Below are positions 44,235 through 53,699 of a stretch of DNA of 64,000 nt, in pieces. How positions within the stretch are numbered: position 1 is the stretch's first letter; every line of letters starts with the position of its first letter. A program made the translations under genes and the position numbers. Source of the DNA: Anaerolineae bacterium (GTDB taxonomy: Bacteria > Chloroflexota > Anaerolineae > Aggregatilineales > UBA2796); assembly GCA_019637555.1 (NCBI GenBank), contig JAHBVK010000002.1, forward strand, positions 62,001 to 126,000. The letters are read 5' to 3'. Under the pieces are notes generated by a model, which saw nothing but the letters and a program-made list of their open reading frames with translations, was not told the DNA's origin and ran no database searches.

Positions 44235-44257
44235 AGCCGGATGCTTTAGCGTCCGGT
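44235..44257. repeat. Family B palindrome
   Basis: GCCGGATGCTTTAGCGTCCG, a relaxed copy of the GTGCTTTAGCGC type at 32751-32780. Confidence 0.6.
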
Positions 44258-44327
44258 GTCTGCTGCCTCGTTATTCCTGTCGCCACCGTTCAACGACCTC
44301 AGACAAAACCCATTTTTCATAGATGTC

Positions 44328-44368
44328 TTGATCGAAAAAAGAAAGCATGTTACTGTAGTAAAACGTTT
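44328..44368 (+). promoter_or_regulatory. Promoter and operator of the second LacI regulator
   Basis: TTGATC (44328-44333), 17 nt, TACTGT (44351-44356). Directly after it AAACGTTT (44361-44368) is an 8-bp palindrome with the central CG typical of LacI operators. Autoregulation is plausible. Confidence 0.55.
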
Positions 44369-44414
44369 CGCCAAATACTTTAATTCGTACTTAGAAACAA
44401 TCTTAGACACAGTC

Positions 44415-45479
44415 ATGCGTAAACAGGTTACTACCATTCGGGATGTCGCCAAACGTGCTGGTGTTAGTGTCAGCACCGTTTCCCATGTGATCAACGGACA
44501 CGATGGTCATGTGAGTGCGCCGACCAGAGAATTGATCCTCGCCGCCGCGCGTGACCTGAACTACCGCCCCAACGCCATCGCCCGCAGCATGGTCAAACGT
44601 AAGACCGCCACCGTCGGGCTGATCATCACCGAGCTACAAAACGCGCTGTTCATCCCTGTCACCGAAGGCGTCGAATCCGTCCTGCAAACCGAGGGCTATC
44701 ATATCCTGCTCGCCAGCGCGGGCGATCTCGCCCATGAGATCAACGCCATCGAGACGATGCGGGCGCAGCAAGTGGATGGCTTCATCATCATGTCGCTGTC
44801 ACTGCGCTTGCCGATAGATCATCTGCTGCACCTGCGCGAGGCTGGCATCCCCTTCGTGGTCATCAACCGCGATCTAGGCACAGACGAGATCAACCAGATT
44901 CAGCTAGACGAGATCGGCGCTGGTCGGATGGCGACGGAACATCTGCTCAATCTCGGTCACTCCAACATCGCCATCATCACCGGACCGCTGAGCGACGATC
45001 CCTTGATCCGGCGGCGCAGCACCGTCGAACGCTATCAAGGCTGGCGCGAGGCGCTGGCAGAACGCGGCATCTCCGATTCGGACCAGTGTGTGATCGATGG
45101 CGGCTACACCTTTGAAGGCGGACTTCAAGCTGGCTCGGCGTTAGCCGCCCAGATCAAGGCAAGTGATCGCAAGACAGCGCCTACCGCCTGTTTCGTCTGT
45201 GGCGACATGATGGCGATGGGCGTGCTCAAAGGCTTGCACGACGCGGGCTTCGAAGTACCCCGTGACGTTGCCATTATCACCATCGGTGATCCGCCCTTCG
45301 CTCCCTACACCATCCCCGCGCTGACCACCTTAGCACTACCCATTTTCCAAGCCGGACAGATCGCCGCCAGAGTCTTAGTGGACTCGCTTAAAGCTGATAA
45401 ATCCCTTGCGCCCCAGCAAATCACGCTGGGTCCCACGCTGCGGATTCGTGAATCCTGCGGCGCGCAGGTTCGTTCGTGA
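44415..45479 (+). CDS. LacI-family regulator of the uronate region
   Basis: 354 aa from the ATG at 44415; an earlier in-frame ATG at 44256 reads through repeat and promoter sequence. The helix-turn-helix is VTTIRDVAKRAGVSVSTVSH and the hinge IARSMVKRKTATVGLIITEL. The sensor domain has a two-lobe binding fold (TACFVCGDMMAMGVLKGLHD, IITIGDPPFAPYTIPALTTL). No clear ribosome site is seen. It stands at the head of the transporter/uronate genes and probably represses them. It is related to but distinct from the LacI at 38222. Confidence 0.93.
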   Translation: MRKQVTTIRDVAKRAGVSVSTVSHVINGHDGHVSAPTRELILAAARDLNYRPNAIARSMVKRKTATVGLIITELQNALFIPVTEGVESVLQTEGYHILLASAGDLAHEINAIETMRAQQVDGFIIMSLSLRLPIDHLLHLREAGIPFVVINRDLGTDEINQIQLDEIGAGRMATEHLLNLGHSNIAIITGPLSDDPLIRRRSTVERYQGWREALAERGISDSDQCVIDGGYTFEGGLQAGSALAAQIKASDRKTAPTACFVCGDMMAMGVLKGLHDAGFEVPRDVAIITIGDPPFAPYTIPALTTLALPIFQAGQIAARVLVDSLKADKSLAPQQITLGPTLRIRESCGAQVRS

Positions 45480-45579
45480 GCTAAGCAGAAAACAACTTAG
45501 AGGAAGGAGGCGCTATTCGAGTAAAGGTCGGTTCCACCTCCGCGTAAATGGCTTTAATTTAAGTAATAGGAGCAGCAGA

Positions 45580-46815
45580 ATGCAGCGATTATTGAGAATT
45601 TTGGCACTCAGCAGTCTGGCAGTCGTGATGATCGTCGCGTCGTTCGCCAGCGGTTCGACAACCAAAGCACAGGGCGGCGTTCCGCCATTCCCTGCCCAGC
45701 CGATCACGCTACAAGTCATCGACGTTGCAGGTCAGAAGCAGCTCACCGGCGCGATGATCGATAACTACGTCGCCGCCAACCCCGATAAGGTGTCCAGCGT
45801 CGAATACATCACCGATACTTCGCCCAATCTGCCCGGACGCATCAAGGCGCAGATCGACGGCGGCAAGATCGACACCACGCTGGTACTCAGCGGTTACGAC
45901 GGTGTGGCTTCCGGTATCGCACAGGACCTGTGGATGAAGATCACACCGGACTTCGACGCCAAGTTCCCCAATCTGAACGAGAACTACCTGCCCGGTGCCA
46001 AGCTGTACAACGATCTGGCGCAAGGCTACGCGATCTGCGTGGTGTTCACGCCGAGTGGTCCACTCATCGAGTACGATCCCTCACAGGTCGAAACCGCGCC
46101 CAAGACCATTGACGATCTGAAGGCGTGGATCATCGCCAATCCCAACAAGTTCATCTACGCGCGTCCGGCGAACTCCGGTCCGGGTCGTACCTTCCTGATG
46201 GGCTTGCCCTACCTGCTCGGTGACTCCGATCCGCTGGATCCCGAAAACGGTTGGGATAAGACGTGGGCGTTCCTCAAGGAAATCGGCAACTACATCGAAT
46301 ACTATCCTTCCCGCACGGGTGACGTGGTGGCGGAACTCGCCAACGGCACGCGCGCGATGATGGCAAGCACGATGGGTTGGGACATCAATCCCCGCGTGTT
46401 GGGCAACATGCCGCCAGAATATCTGACCGCCAAACTGGATGGCACGACCTTCGTTGCCGATGCCCAGTTCCTGCTGATCCCCAAAGGTTTGGATAATGAT
46501 CGGCTGGCGGTAGTGCTCGACCTGATCGCCTACATGCTGACGCCCGAACAACAGGCGTATGCCTACGACAGAGGCTACTTCTACCCCGGTCCCGCGATCA
46601 AAGGTGTCGATCCCTCGATGGCTCCTGAAGAAAGCCAGCAGGTTCTTGCCGAGTTTGGTCGTCCTGAGTATGACCAGATGGCGCTGGATACGCCCGTCGT
46701 GCTGCCACTGGATGCTGCCAATCTGGTGAAAGCATTCGCTAAGTGGGATGCCGAGATCGGTGGCGATAAGGTGAAAGCTGCACCCACCGCGATCCCACCA
46801 ACCGCTACGCCGTAA
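45580..46815 (+). CDS. ABC transporter substrate-binding protein, PotD/iron-type fold
   Basis: 411 aa from the ATG at 45580 (AGGAGC 8 nt upstream); the longer frame overlaps the LacI gene and lacks support. A Sec signal peptide (MQRLLRILALSSLAVVMIVA) has no lipobox. The body is a type 2 periplasmic-binding fold (IARGY-like repeats: NPNKFIYARPANSGPGRTFL, LANGTRAMMASTMGWDINP). It resembles PotD/AfuA/YnjB-class binders. The ligand is unknown; context suggests a sugar acid or its polymer fragment. First of four importer genes. Confidence 0.85.
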   Translation: MQRLLRILALSSLAVVMIVASFASGSTTKAQGGVPPFPAQPITLQVIDVAGQKQLTGAMIDNYVAANPDKVSSVEYITDTSPNLPGRIKAQIDGGKIDTTLVLSGYDGVASGIAQDLWMKITPDFDAKFPNLNENYLPGAKLYNDLAQGYAICVVFTPSGPLIEYDPSQVETAPKTIDDLKAWIIANPNKFIYARPANSGPGRTFLMGLPYLLGDSDPLDPENGWDKTWAFLKEIGNYIEYYPSRTGDVVAELANGTRAMMASTMGWDINPRVLGNMPPEYLTAKLDGTTFVADAQFLLIPKGLDNDRLAVVLDLIAYMLTPEQQAYAYDRGYFYPGPAIKGVDPSMAPEESQQVLAEFGRPEYDQMALDTPVVLPLDAANLVKAFAKWDAEIGGDKVKAAPTAIPPTATP

Positions 46816-46991
46816 TAGAAACTGCCTAACTTCAACCTCAGATCGTGGGGATCGAGAGGCAGGAGTCAGGCAGCCCTTGTAGCGACGCCTTCGGGGTTTG
46901 ACAGAACAGCAATTCTCTTCACCCCGGAGGTGTCCCCTCCAACTATACTACGAACTACGAGTAGCCAGAATGATGTTTATTGAGGTTACTG

Positions 46992-48134
46992 ATGGCGACG
47001 AAAACTAAGTTACATCTGCGCGGCATGTCGCGTGTTTTTGGCGCAACCAAAGCCCTGTCCGACTTTAATCTAGAAATCTCTGATGGCATGTTTGTGTCGC
47101 TGTTAGGACCTAGTGGCTGCGGTAAATCGACGGCGCTGAACTGCATCGCCGGACTGCTCGATCTGAGCGCGGGCGAAATCCTGCTCGACGGCAAACCGAT
47201 CCAGCATATTCCCGCCGAAAAGCGCGGCTTTGGCATGGTCTTTCAGAATTACGCGCTGTTTCCTCACCTGAACGTGATCAAGAACGTCAGCTACGGACTA
47301 GAAAATCGCCGGATGCCCAAATCCGAGATGGATCGGCGCATCCGCTGGGCGCTCGATCTGGTGCATCTGGATTATGCGGAGTTCGGACATCGCTTCCCCG
47401 CGCAGTTGAGTGGTGGGCAGCAGCAGCGCCTCGCCATCGCCCGTACCATCGCGTTGGAACCACACCTATTGCTCTTGGATGAACCGCTGTCCAATCTGGA
47501 CGCCAAGCTGCGTAACGAGATGCGGATCGAGATCAAGCGGATGCATCACCAGCTTGGGCTGACCACCATTTACGTGACGCACGATCAATCGGAGGCGATG
47601 TCGCTCTCGGATTTGATCGTGGTCATGCAGAAGGGGCGGATCGAACAGGTAGGTACGCCACAGGAGATTTATAACTGCCCCAACAGCCTCTACGTGGCGG
47701 ATTTCATGGGCTATTCCAATCGACTGCCCGTACGGATCGTCAGCAGGGAAGGGGCGGAGTGGATCGTCCAGACGATGACGGGCGTCACGCTGCGGGCAAG
47801 TTCAACTTATGGCGGCAACACGGATTGGAAAGAAGACGATCAAGTCCTCGCTGTCAGCCGCGCCGACGAACTGCTAGCCGATCCGCTGCCGGAGACCAAT
47901 CAACTGAGTGGCATCGTGCATCTTGTGGAGTACGTGGGCAAGGCGTTCGAGGTGTTGGTGCGCTTGGATGGTGATGAGGACACGCAGTTGCTGGTGAGCA
48001 GTCAGAGCGCCAGCGAGTTAGAGCGCCCGATCCGTTTCGGCATCCGTCCCAGCCGCTTGCTGTTGTTCCCGCTGGATGACAGCGTACCGATCTCGCGTCC
48101 CAAAGTTAAGTATCTGGAACCACAGGCACGTTAA
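46992..48134 (+). CDS. ABC transporter ATPase, PotA/UgpC-type
   Basis: 380 aa from the ATG at 46992 with GAGG 7 nt upstream; a TTG four codons earlier is possible. Walker A GPSGCGKST, signature LSGGQQQRLAIARTI, Walker B LLLLDEPLSNLDAKL, then a TOBE/OB-fold regulatory tail (about 240-370: GIRPSRLLLFPLDDSVPISR). It powers the importer encoded around it. The gap from the binding-protein gene holds a GGAGG..CCTCC hairpin and a TATACT but no convincing promoter. Confidence 0.93.
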   Translation: MATKTKLHLRGMSRVFGATKALSDFNLEISDGMFVSLLGPSGCGKSTALNCIAGLLDLSAGEILLDGKPIQHIPAEKRGFGMVFQNYALFPHLNVIKNVSYGLENRRMPKSEMDRRIRWALDLVHLDYAEFGHRFPAQLSGGQQQRLAIARTIALEPHLLLLDEPLSNLDAKLRNEMRIEIKRMHHQLGLTTIYVTHDQSEAMSLSDLIVVMQKGRIEQVGTPQEIYNCPNSLYVADFMGYSNRLPVRIVSREGAEWIVQTMTGVTLRASSTYGGNTDWKEDDQVLAVSRADELLADPLPETNQLSGIVHLVEYVGKAFEVLVRLDGDEDTQLLVSSQSASELERPIRFGIRPSRLLLFPLDDSVPISRPKVKYLEPQAR

Positions 48135-48146
48135 CAGGAGGGTTCG

Positions 48147-49052
48147 ATGCTTAACGCTTCAACAGTAAACAGCAGCGGTACGCGCCGACTGATCAACTGG
48201 GAGACTGTCCTACTCACCGCACCCGCCCTGATCTTCGTGGTGGCGATCTTCATTCTACCTTTCCTCTACGGCTTGAATCTGAGCTTGCATACGGGCGTCA
48301 GGGCAGAAGGCGATCTCACCTTCAGCAATTATGCCGAGTTCTTCAACGATCCGACGCGGGTCGATGCCATCGGGATCACTTTTCAGGTGGCGCTGCCCGT
48401 CACCATTTTCTCGGTGCTGATCAGTATCCCGCTGGCGTATTACATGCGGCGCGGGATCAGGTTCGAGCGCCCGATCACCACGCTGCTGATCCTGCCGCTG
48501 ACGCTCGGCAACGTGATGGTGGCGCAGTCGATGTTGATGTACTACGGCAGGCAGGGCTGGTTCAATCAGGCGCTGCAAGCCGTCGGGCTGATTAAAGACC
48601 CGCTGGCGCTGGTGCATAACTGGGCGGGCGTGCAGATCGCGCTGTTTATCCAGAATTTCCCCTTCGTGTTCCTGATGATCTTGGGCTACATGTCCGGCAT
48701 CAGTCCCGACTTGGAACGCGCCAGCAAGATGCTCGGCGTCGGGGCGTGGCGCACCTTCTGGCGGGTGATCTGGCCCCTCGTGCTGCCCGGCGTAGCGATT
48801 GCCTTCTGCCTCAACTTCGTCGCTAACTTCACCGTTTTCCCCACCGCCGTACTAGTGGGACAGCCGGAATCGCAGACGAAGGTGCTCTCCATCGTGGCGT
48901 TCCGCGCTGCCTACGAGCAGAACAATCCGGCGTTGGGGACGGCAATCGCCTTTGTCATGGGCGCTATCGAACTGATCGTCGTACTTTCCGTGTTATGGCT
49001 GCGCAGCCGCCTGACGCGCACCAGTGTGCTCGGTGGCGGGAAGGGTGCCTGA
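48147..49052 (+). CDS. ABC transporter permease, PotB-like
   Basis: 301 aa, six membrane helices. The EAA motif appears as SPDLERASKMLGVGAWRTFW, the contact site for the ATPase. It starts 12 nt after the ATPase gene with AGGAGGG just upstream. First of two permease subunits; it belongs to the BPD_transp_1 family. Confidence 0.93.
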   Translation: MLNASTVNSSGTRRLINWETVLLTAPALIFVVAIFILPFLYGLNLSLHTGVRAEGDLTFSNYAEFFNDPTRVDAIGITFQVALPVTIFSVLISIPLAYYMRRGIRFERPITTLLILPLTLGNVMVAQSMLMYYGRQGWFNQALQAVGLIKDPLALVHNWAGVQIALFIQNFPFVFLMILGYMSGISPDLERASKMLGVGAWRTFWRVIWPLVLPGVAIAFCLNFVANFTVFPTAVLVGQPESQTKVLSIVAFRAAYEQNNPALGTAIAFVMGAIELIVVLSVLWLRSRLTRTSVLGGGKGA

Positions 49053-49054
49053 CG

Positions 49055-49945
49055 ATGACGACTACGACTTCTGCAACGACTTCTACCTCAGCGTATGCTG
49101 TCCCTAAGGTCAAGCGCCCGATCTCCATTGGCAAACTGCTAGGTAGCATCCTGTTTTATGGCGCTATCGGCTTGTTTATCTTTAACTTGCTGGCGATGGT
49201 CAGCACGGTGGTGATCGATTCGTTCGCGCGTAGCTGGTTCAAGACGGTACTACCGCCCTCATTCACTACTAGTTGGTACAGCGATCTGGCGAAAGATCAC
49301 AATCTGCCGCAGCTACTGGGCAATACTTTCACGGTGGCTATCGCCACTACGCTGATCGCCTTGATCCTCGCTTGCCCCGCTGCTTATGTGCTGGCGCGTA
49401 AACAGTTCCGCTTCAAGGCTCTGCTCTACGGGCTGTTCCTGCTGCCCATGCTGATCCCCGCGTTAGTCTACGGCATTCCGCTGGCGGCGCTGCTGATCCG
49501 GCTCGGACTCGGTGGCACGCTGGTCGGTATCGTGATCGTCAATCTAGTGCCGATCACGCCGTTCGCCATCCTGATCCTGACGCCGTTCATCGAGCAGGTG
49601 GATGCCTCGCTGGAATCCGCCAGCCGCATGTTAGGCGCGAGTCGCTTCCGCACTTTCCGCCGCATCGTGCTGCCGCTGATCGTACCGGGACTATTGACGG
49701 CGGGCGTACTGGCGCTGGTGCGGACGTTCGCCGCCTTCGAGCTAACCTATCTGGTGGCGACGACGGGCAGATCGCAAACGCTGGCGGTGGCGCTCTACGG
49801 CGATGCCAGTGGCGCAGGTATTCGCGCCCATCAGTTGGTCAACGCGATGGCGGTGGTCTACATGGTCAGCACTATGTCGTTGGTGGTGGTGGCGCTGATC
49901 TTCGTCAAGCCGACGCAGTTCGTGATGAGCATCAAAAACCGCTGA
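49055..49945 (+). CDS. ABC transporter permease, PotC-like
   Basis: 296 aa from the ATG at 49055, 2 nt after the preceding stop, with GGGAAGGG upstream; the longer frame overlaps the previous gene. Six membrane helices, EAA motif in DASLESASRMLGASRFRTFR. It pairs with the previous permease. A Thr/Ser-rich start (TTTTSATTSTSAYAV) is cytoplasmic. Likely co-transcribed with the following SDR, 40 nt away. Confidence 0.93.
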   Translation: MTTTTSATTSTSAYAVPKVKRPISIGKLLGSILFYGAIGLFIFNLLAMVSTVVIDSFARSWFKTVLPPSFTTSWYSDLAKDHNLPQLLGNTFTVAIATTLIALILACPAAYVLARKQFRFKALLYGLFLLPMLIPALVYGIPLAALLIRLGLGGTLVGIVIVNLVPITPFAILILTPFIEQVDASLESASRMLGASRFRTFRRIVLPLIVPGLLTAGVLALVRTFAAFELTYLVATTGRSQTLAVALYGDASGAGIRAHQLVNAMAVVYMVSTMSLVVVALIFVKPTQFVMSIKNR

Positions 49946-49985
49946 GACAACATACTCAAGAACATCTTGAAACAAAGGTACAGGA

Positions 49986-50810
49986 ATGGCGTTTCTCGAC
50001 GAGCAGTTTAGTTTGCAGGGTAAGGTTGCCATCGTCACGGGTGGTACAGGCGTACTCGGCGGGGCGATGGCGCGCGGACTCGCTCACGCGGGGGCGAAGA
50101 TCGGCGTTTTGGGACGGCGCACCACACTGGCGGAATCAGCAGCGGCGGAGATTTGTGCTGCTGGCGGCGACGCGCTGGCGCTGCCCGCTGACGTGTTGGA
50201 CAAAAGACATCTAGAGGGTGCGCGCTCGGCTGTCCTCGAACGCTGGGGACGCATCGACATCCTGATCAATGCGGCGGGCGGCAATACGGCGGCGGCGAAT
50301 GTGCTGCCGGATGGCTCGTTTTTCGGCGTCTCGTTAGCGGCGATGGAACAGGTGATGGCGCTCAATTGGACGGGAACGCTGCTGCCCACGCAAGTCTTTG
50401 GCGAACCGATGGCTGCACAAAAATCAGGCAGCATCGTCAATATCTCCTCGATGGCGGCGCAGCGTACCCTCACCCGCGTGATCGCTTACGCTTCTGCCAA
50501 AGCTGCTATCGACAACTTCACCCGTTGGCTGGCGGTGGAACTGGCGAACAAATACGGCGAGGGATTGCGCGTCAATGCCATTGCGCCCGGTTTCTTCATT
50601 GGGGAGCAGAACCGCGCCATGCTGCTCAACGACGACGGCAGCCTGACCTCGCGCGGGCGCTCGATCATCGACCATACGCCCGCCGGACGCTTCGGTGATC
50701 CCGACGATCTGATCGCCACCGCGATCTGGCTGTGCAGCCCCGGCGCGCGCTTCGTCAATGGCGTGGTCGTTCCGGTAGATGGCGGCTTCAGCACGTACAG
50801 CGGGATTTAG
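49986..50810 (+). CDS. SDR oxidoreductase, probable D-mannonate/fructuronate reductase
   Basis: 274 aa. Cofactor loop TGGTGVLGGAMARGL, NAAGGN, catalytic Ser in VNISSMAAQ and YxxxK as YASAK. The late segment GRFGDPDDLIATAIWLCSPG is typical of SDRs that handle sugar acids and polyols. It lies directly after the importer and before a mannonate dehydratase, so it probably makes D-mannonate from fructuronate in place of UxuB. The specificity is inferred from context; a general 3-keto-sugar reductase is the alternative. Confidence 0.8.
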   Translation: MAFLDEQFSLQGKVAIVTGGTGVLGGAMARGLAHAGAKIGVLGRRTTLAESAAAEICAAGGDALALPADVLDKRHLEGARSAVLERWGRIDILINAAGGNTAAANVLPDGSFFGVSLAAMEQVMALNWTGTLLPTQVFGEPMAAQKSGSIVNISSMAAQRTLTRVIAYASAKAAIDNFTRWLAVELANKYGEGLRVNAIAPGFFIGEQNRAMLLNDDGSLTSRGRSIIDHTPAGRFGDPDDLIATAIWLCSPGARFVNGVVVPVDGGFSTYSGI

Positions 50811-50844
50811 CAATAAGAATTCAAAAGTGGTTGAGATGCTGAGA

Positions 50845-50941
50845 CAACCCTCACCCCAACCCTTCTCCCGCTTGCGGGAGAAGGGCAAAGACAAACTCCC
50901 CCACTAGCCGCTTGCGGGAGAGGGGGCTGGGGGGTGAGGGC
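50845..50941. repeat. Two family A repeats back to back
   Basis: CCCTCACCCCAACCCTTCTC then CCCGCTTGCGGGAGAAGGG, followed by CCCCCACTAGCCGCTTGCGG and GAGAGGGGGCTGGGGGGTGA. Between the SDR and uxuA genes, so probably inside the transcript. Confidence 0.85.
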
Positions 50942-51013
50942 AAGCGAACACCACCGCAAAGATTATCTACAACTGAGATCAACACGCGAACCAGCGACAC
51001 GAGGGAGTCATTC

Positions 51014-52084
51014 ATGAAACTGGGGATCGGCTTTTACCGCAACATGCTGACGGCGGAGAATTTCCGCTTTGCGCGGCAGTGTGGCGCAACACACATCGTG
51101 GCGCATCTGGTCGATTATTTCAAAAGCGCCGATAGCCTCTCCACTGGCAGCGGCGGCGAACTGTGGGGCGTCACCCAGAATCAAGATAAGTTGTGGAGCT
51201 ACGAAGAACTGCGCGATCTCCGTGCCGCCATCAACGCCGAAGGTTTGGAACTGGAGGCAATCGAGAACTTTGATCCCTCGCACTGGTCGGATATTCTGCT
51301 GGATGGTCCCAACAAAGCAAAGCAGATAGAAGGCTTGAAGACGATTATCCGCAACATGGGGCGGGCTGGCATCAAGGTCATGGGCTACAACTTCAGCATC
51401 GCGGGCGTGTGGGGGCGGGTCGAAGGCGAGTTCGCCAGAGGGCGCGCGAAATCGGTGGGCTACGTCGAAGCACTCGCACCGCAGCAGACTCCGATCCCTA
51501 ACGGCGCGGTCTGGAACATGATCTACGATCCTGATGCGCCGGAGGGTGTGGTCGGTGCGGTGACGACAGAAGAACTGTGGCAGCGGCTGACCTATTTCCT
51601 GAGCGAACTCGTACCTGTTGCCGAAGAGGCAGGCGTGAGGCTGGCGGCGCATCCCGAAGATCCGCCGCTGCCCGTCTTGCGTGACACCGCCCGTTTAGTT
51701 TATCAGCCGCGCCTGTTCGATAAGCTGCTGGCGGTTGTCCCTAGCTATCACAGCGCCTTAGAGTTGTGCTTGGGCACGGTCAGCGAGATGACCGAAGGCG
51801 ATGTCTACGAAACCGCCGACAAGTACAGCCAAGCGGACAAAATCGGCTACATCCATCTGCGGAATGTGGTCGGCAAAGTCCCCGATTATCGGGAAGTGTT
51901 CATCGACGAAGGCGACATCGACATGTACCGCGTGCTGGAAATCCTGTACAAGAACAACTACGACGGCGTGCTGATCCCCGATCATACGCCGCAGCTTGAG
52001 TGCGCCGCGCCGTGGCACGCTGGCATGGCGTTTGCGCTGGCGTGGATGCAGGCATCCCTGAGCGCCATCAAGCGTAATCAATAA
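51014..52084 (+). CDS. uxuA: Mannonate dehydratase
   Basis: 356 aa from the ATG at 51014 (GGGAG 8 nt upstream); the longer frame reads a repeat. A TIM-barrel of the UxuA family, converting D-mannonate to 2-keto-3-deoxygluconate. Family landmarks: WSYEELRDLRAAINAEGLEL, YNFSIAGVWGR, the metal site in RLAAHPEDPPLPVLRDTARL, ELCLGTVSEM, IHLRNV and GVLIPDHTPQLE. Somewhat shorter than E. coli UxuA (about 394). With the upstream SDR it forms a fructuronate to KDG step. Confidence 0.9.
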   Translation: MKLGIGFYRNMLTAENFRFARQCGATHIVAHLVDYFKSADSLSTGSGGELWGVTQNQDKLWSYEELRDLRAAINAEGLELEAIENFDPSHWSDILLDGPNKAKQIEGLKTIIRNMGRAGIKVMGYNFSIAGVWGRVEGEFARGRAKSVGYVEALAPQQTPIPNGAVWNMIYDPDAPEGVVGAVTTEELWQRLTYFLSELVPVAEEAGVRLAAHPEDPPLPVLRDTARLVYQPRLFDKLLAVVPSYHSALELCLGTVSEMTEGDVYETADKYSQADKIGYIHLRNVVGKVPDYREVFIDEGDIDMYRVLEILYKNNYDGVLIPDHTPQLECAAPWHAGMAFALAWMQASLSAIKRNQ

Positions 52085-52098
52085 GCTGCTCGACTTGA

Positions 52099-52818
52099 TC
52101 AGCCGGGCAGCACGCGCCGCGTCACGATCCGGTTGGCGGCACGCCACCAGCGAAAGCCCTCGGCATACGGCAGATCGCACGCCAAGCCGCGAAAACTGCT
52201 CAGGGCGCGGGCGTAGTGCGTGAACTCGTTCTCTGCGGGCGGCACATAGGCGGGATCGTAGCCATGCGGCATCAATTGGCTGCGGTGCTGCGCCAGCATC
52301 TTTAGCTTGGTTTCCCACACGGGCGTGATGTCCACGTAATCTTCCGGCGAGAAGTCGATCCCGCGCTCGGCATCCATGAACGCGACGGGTACGCTCAGGC
52401 GGTGCGGCGGCAGATCGGAAGGATAGTTCGCCGTGCGCGAGACTTGCGCCGCATCCATCACTAAGCGGCTGGTGGTCTTGTGATCGGGGTGATAGTCATC
52501 GGGCGGGTGCGTGATGATCACCTCCGGCTGGGCGCGGCGGATCGCTTCCACGAACAGGTGGCGCGATGATTCATCGAACCACAAGCCACCATCAGGCACG
52601 CCGAGCCAGTACAATTCCGCGCCGATCACGTCCGCTGAGGCTTGCGCTTCCGCCTTCCGCAGCGCCGCGATCTGATCAGGATCGCCCGCCGGACGCCCGC
52701 GCCCATCAGTGACCACGCACATAATCACCTGATCGCCCTGCGCGGCGTAACGCGCTAACGTACCGCCGCAGAATAATTCCAGATCGTCGCCGTGTGCGCC
52801 AATCGCCAGCACCTTCAT
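52099..52818 (-). CDS. PIG-L (LmbE-like) deacetylase
   Basis: 239 aa. The zinc motif is AHGDD at 8-12 with HPDH near residue 105; the first motif is AHPDD in most members, so Gly replaces Pro here. PIG-L enzymes remove N-acetyl groups from glucosamine-type conjugates. It starts 2 nt after the permease gene and is the last gene of the peptide-type importer operon. It may deacetylate an imported amino sugar; this is inference. Confidence 0.92.
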   Translation of the reverse strand: MKVLAIGAHGDDLELFCGGTLARYAAQGDQVIMCVVTDGRGRPAGDPDQIAALRKAEAQASADVIGAELYWLGVPDGGLWFDESSRHLFVEAIRRAQPEVIITHPPDDYHPDHKTTSRLVMDAAQVSRTANYPSDLPPHRLSVPVAFMDAERGIDFSPEDYVDITPVWETKLKMLAQHRSQLMPHGYDPAYVPPAENEFTHYARALSSFRGLACDLPYAEGFRWWRAANRIVTRRVLPG

Positions 52819-52820
52819 GC

Positions 52821-53699
52821 TTAACTCCTTACATCTAGGGCATCGCGCAAGCCATCGCCAAGTAAATTAAAGCCGAGCACTGTCAGAAAGATCGCCAGAC
52901 CGGGATAGAAGGGCATCCACCACGCCGAACGGATGAAAGCGCGGCTCTCGGTCAGCATCTTGCCCCAACTGGGCGTCGCTTGCTGGGCGCTGCCCAAGCC
53001 AAGAAAGCTCAGCGATGCTTCCGCCAGAATCACGCTGCCCAAGCCGAGCGTGGTGTAGATGACCAGCGGCGCGACGATGTTGGGCAGAATATGGCGGATC
53101 ATGATCGTCCACGCATTGCCACCAACACCACGCGCGGCGGTCACGAAATCGCTGTCTTTGAGGGCGAGCACCTGACTGCGTACTAGGCGCGTGATCACGG
53201 GCCACGTCACCAGCGCCAGCGCGATGATGATGTTGAACTCACTTGATCCCAGCGCACCCACCAGCGCGATAGCGATGATCAGCAGCGGGAACGCCATCAC
53301 AATATCAACCACACGCATGATCAGCGTATCGACCAAGCCGCCGTAGTAACCTGTGATCAGTCCGAGCAGCACGCCGATCAACAATCCGCCTGCCTGCGCC
53401 GAGAGCGCGATCTTGATCGAAATTTGCGCGCCATAGATCACGCGGCTGAGGATGTCCCGCCCGATGTCATCCGTGCCAAAGGGGTGCTCGACGGAAGGCG
53501 GTTTGACGTACAGAGTTTTGAGGTCACCTTTGATCGGATCGTAGGGCGCGATCAGCGGGGCAAAGATCGCGCAGGCGATGGCGATGCCCACCAGAATCAA
53601 ACCGACAGTTGCAGCGGGGTTCCGCAGCAAGCGGCGCAAACTGCGGAAACGGATACGGTCGTCTTCTGCCCCGATGTGCAGGTTGATTGGATCAGTCAT
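52821..53699 (-). CDS. Oligopeptide/sugar ABC permease, DppC-like
   Basis: 292 aa. An N-terminal cytoplasmic stretch and six helices. Motifs include YDPIKGDLKTLYVKPPSVEH, GTDDIGRDILSRVIYGAQIS and the EAA-like DSDFVTAARGVGGNAWTIMI. It overlaps the DppB-like gene by 8 nt, showing tight coupling. Second permease of the importer. Confidence 0.94.
   Translation of the reverse strand: MTDPINLHIGAEDDRIRFRSLRRLLRNPAATVGLILVGIAIACAIFAPLIAPYDPIKGDLKTLYVKPPSVEHPFGTDDIGRDILSRVIYGAQISIKIALSAQAGGLLIGVLLGLITGYYGGLVDTLIMRVVDIVMAFPLLIIAIALVGALGSSEFNIIIALALVTWPVITRLVRSQVLALKDSDFVTAARGVGGNAWTIMIRHILPNIVAPLVIYTTLGLGSVILAEASLSFLGLGSAQQATPSWGKMLTESRAFIRSAWWMPFYPGLAIFLTVLGFNLLGDGLRDALDVRS

Noticed and set aside
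46900-46960. TTGACA and TATACT before the PotA-like ATPase as a promoter
   Set aside because: The two boxes are more than 30 nt apart, so they cannot form one promoter.
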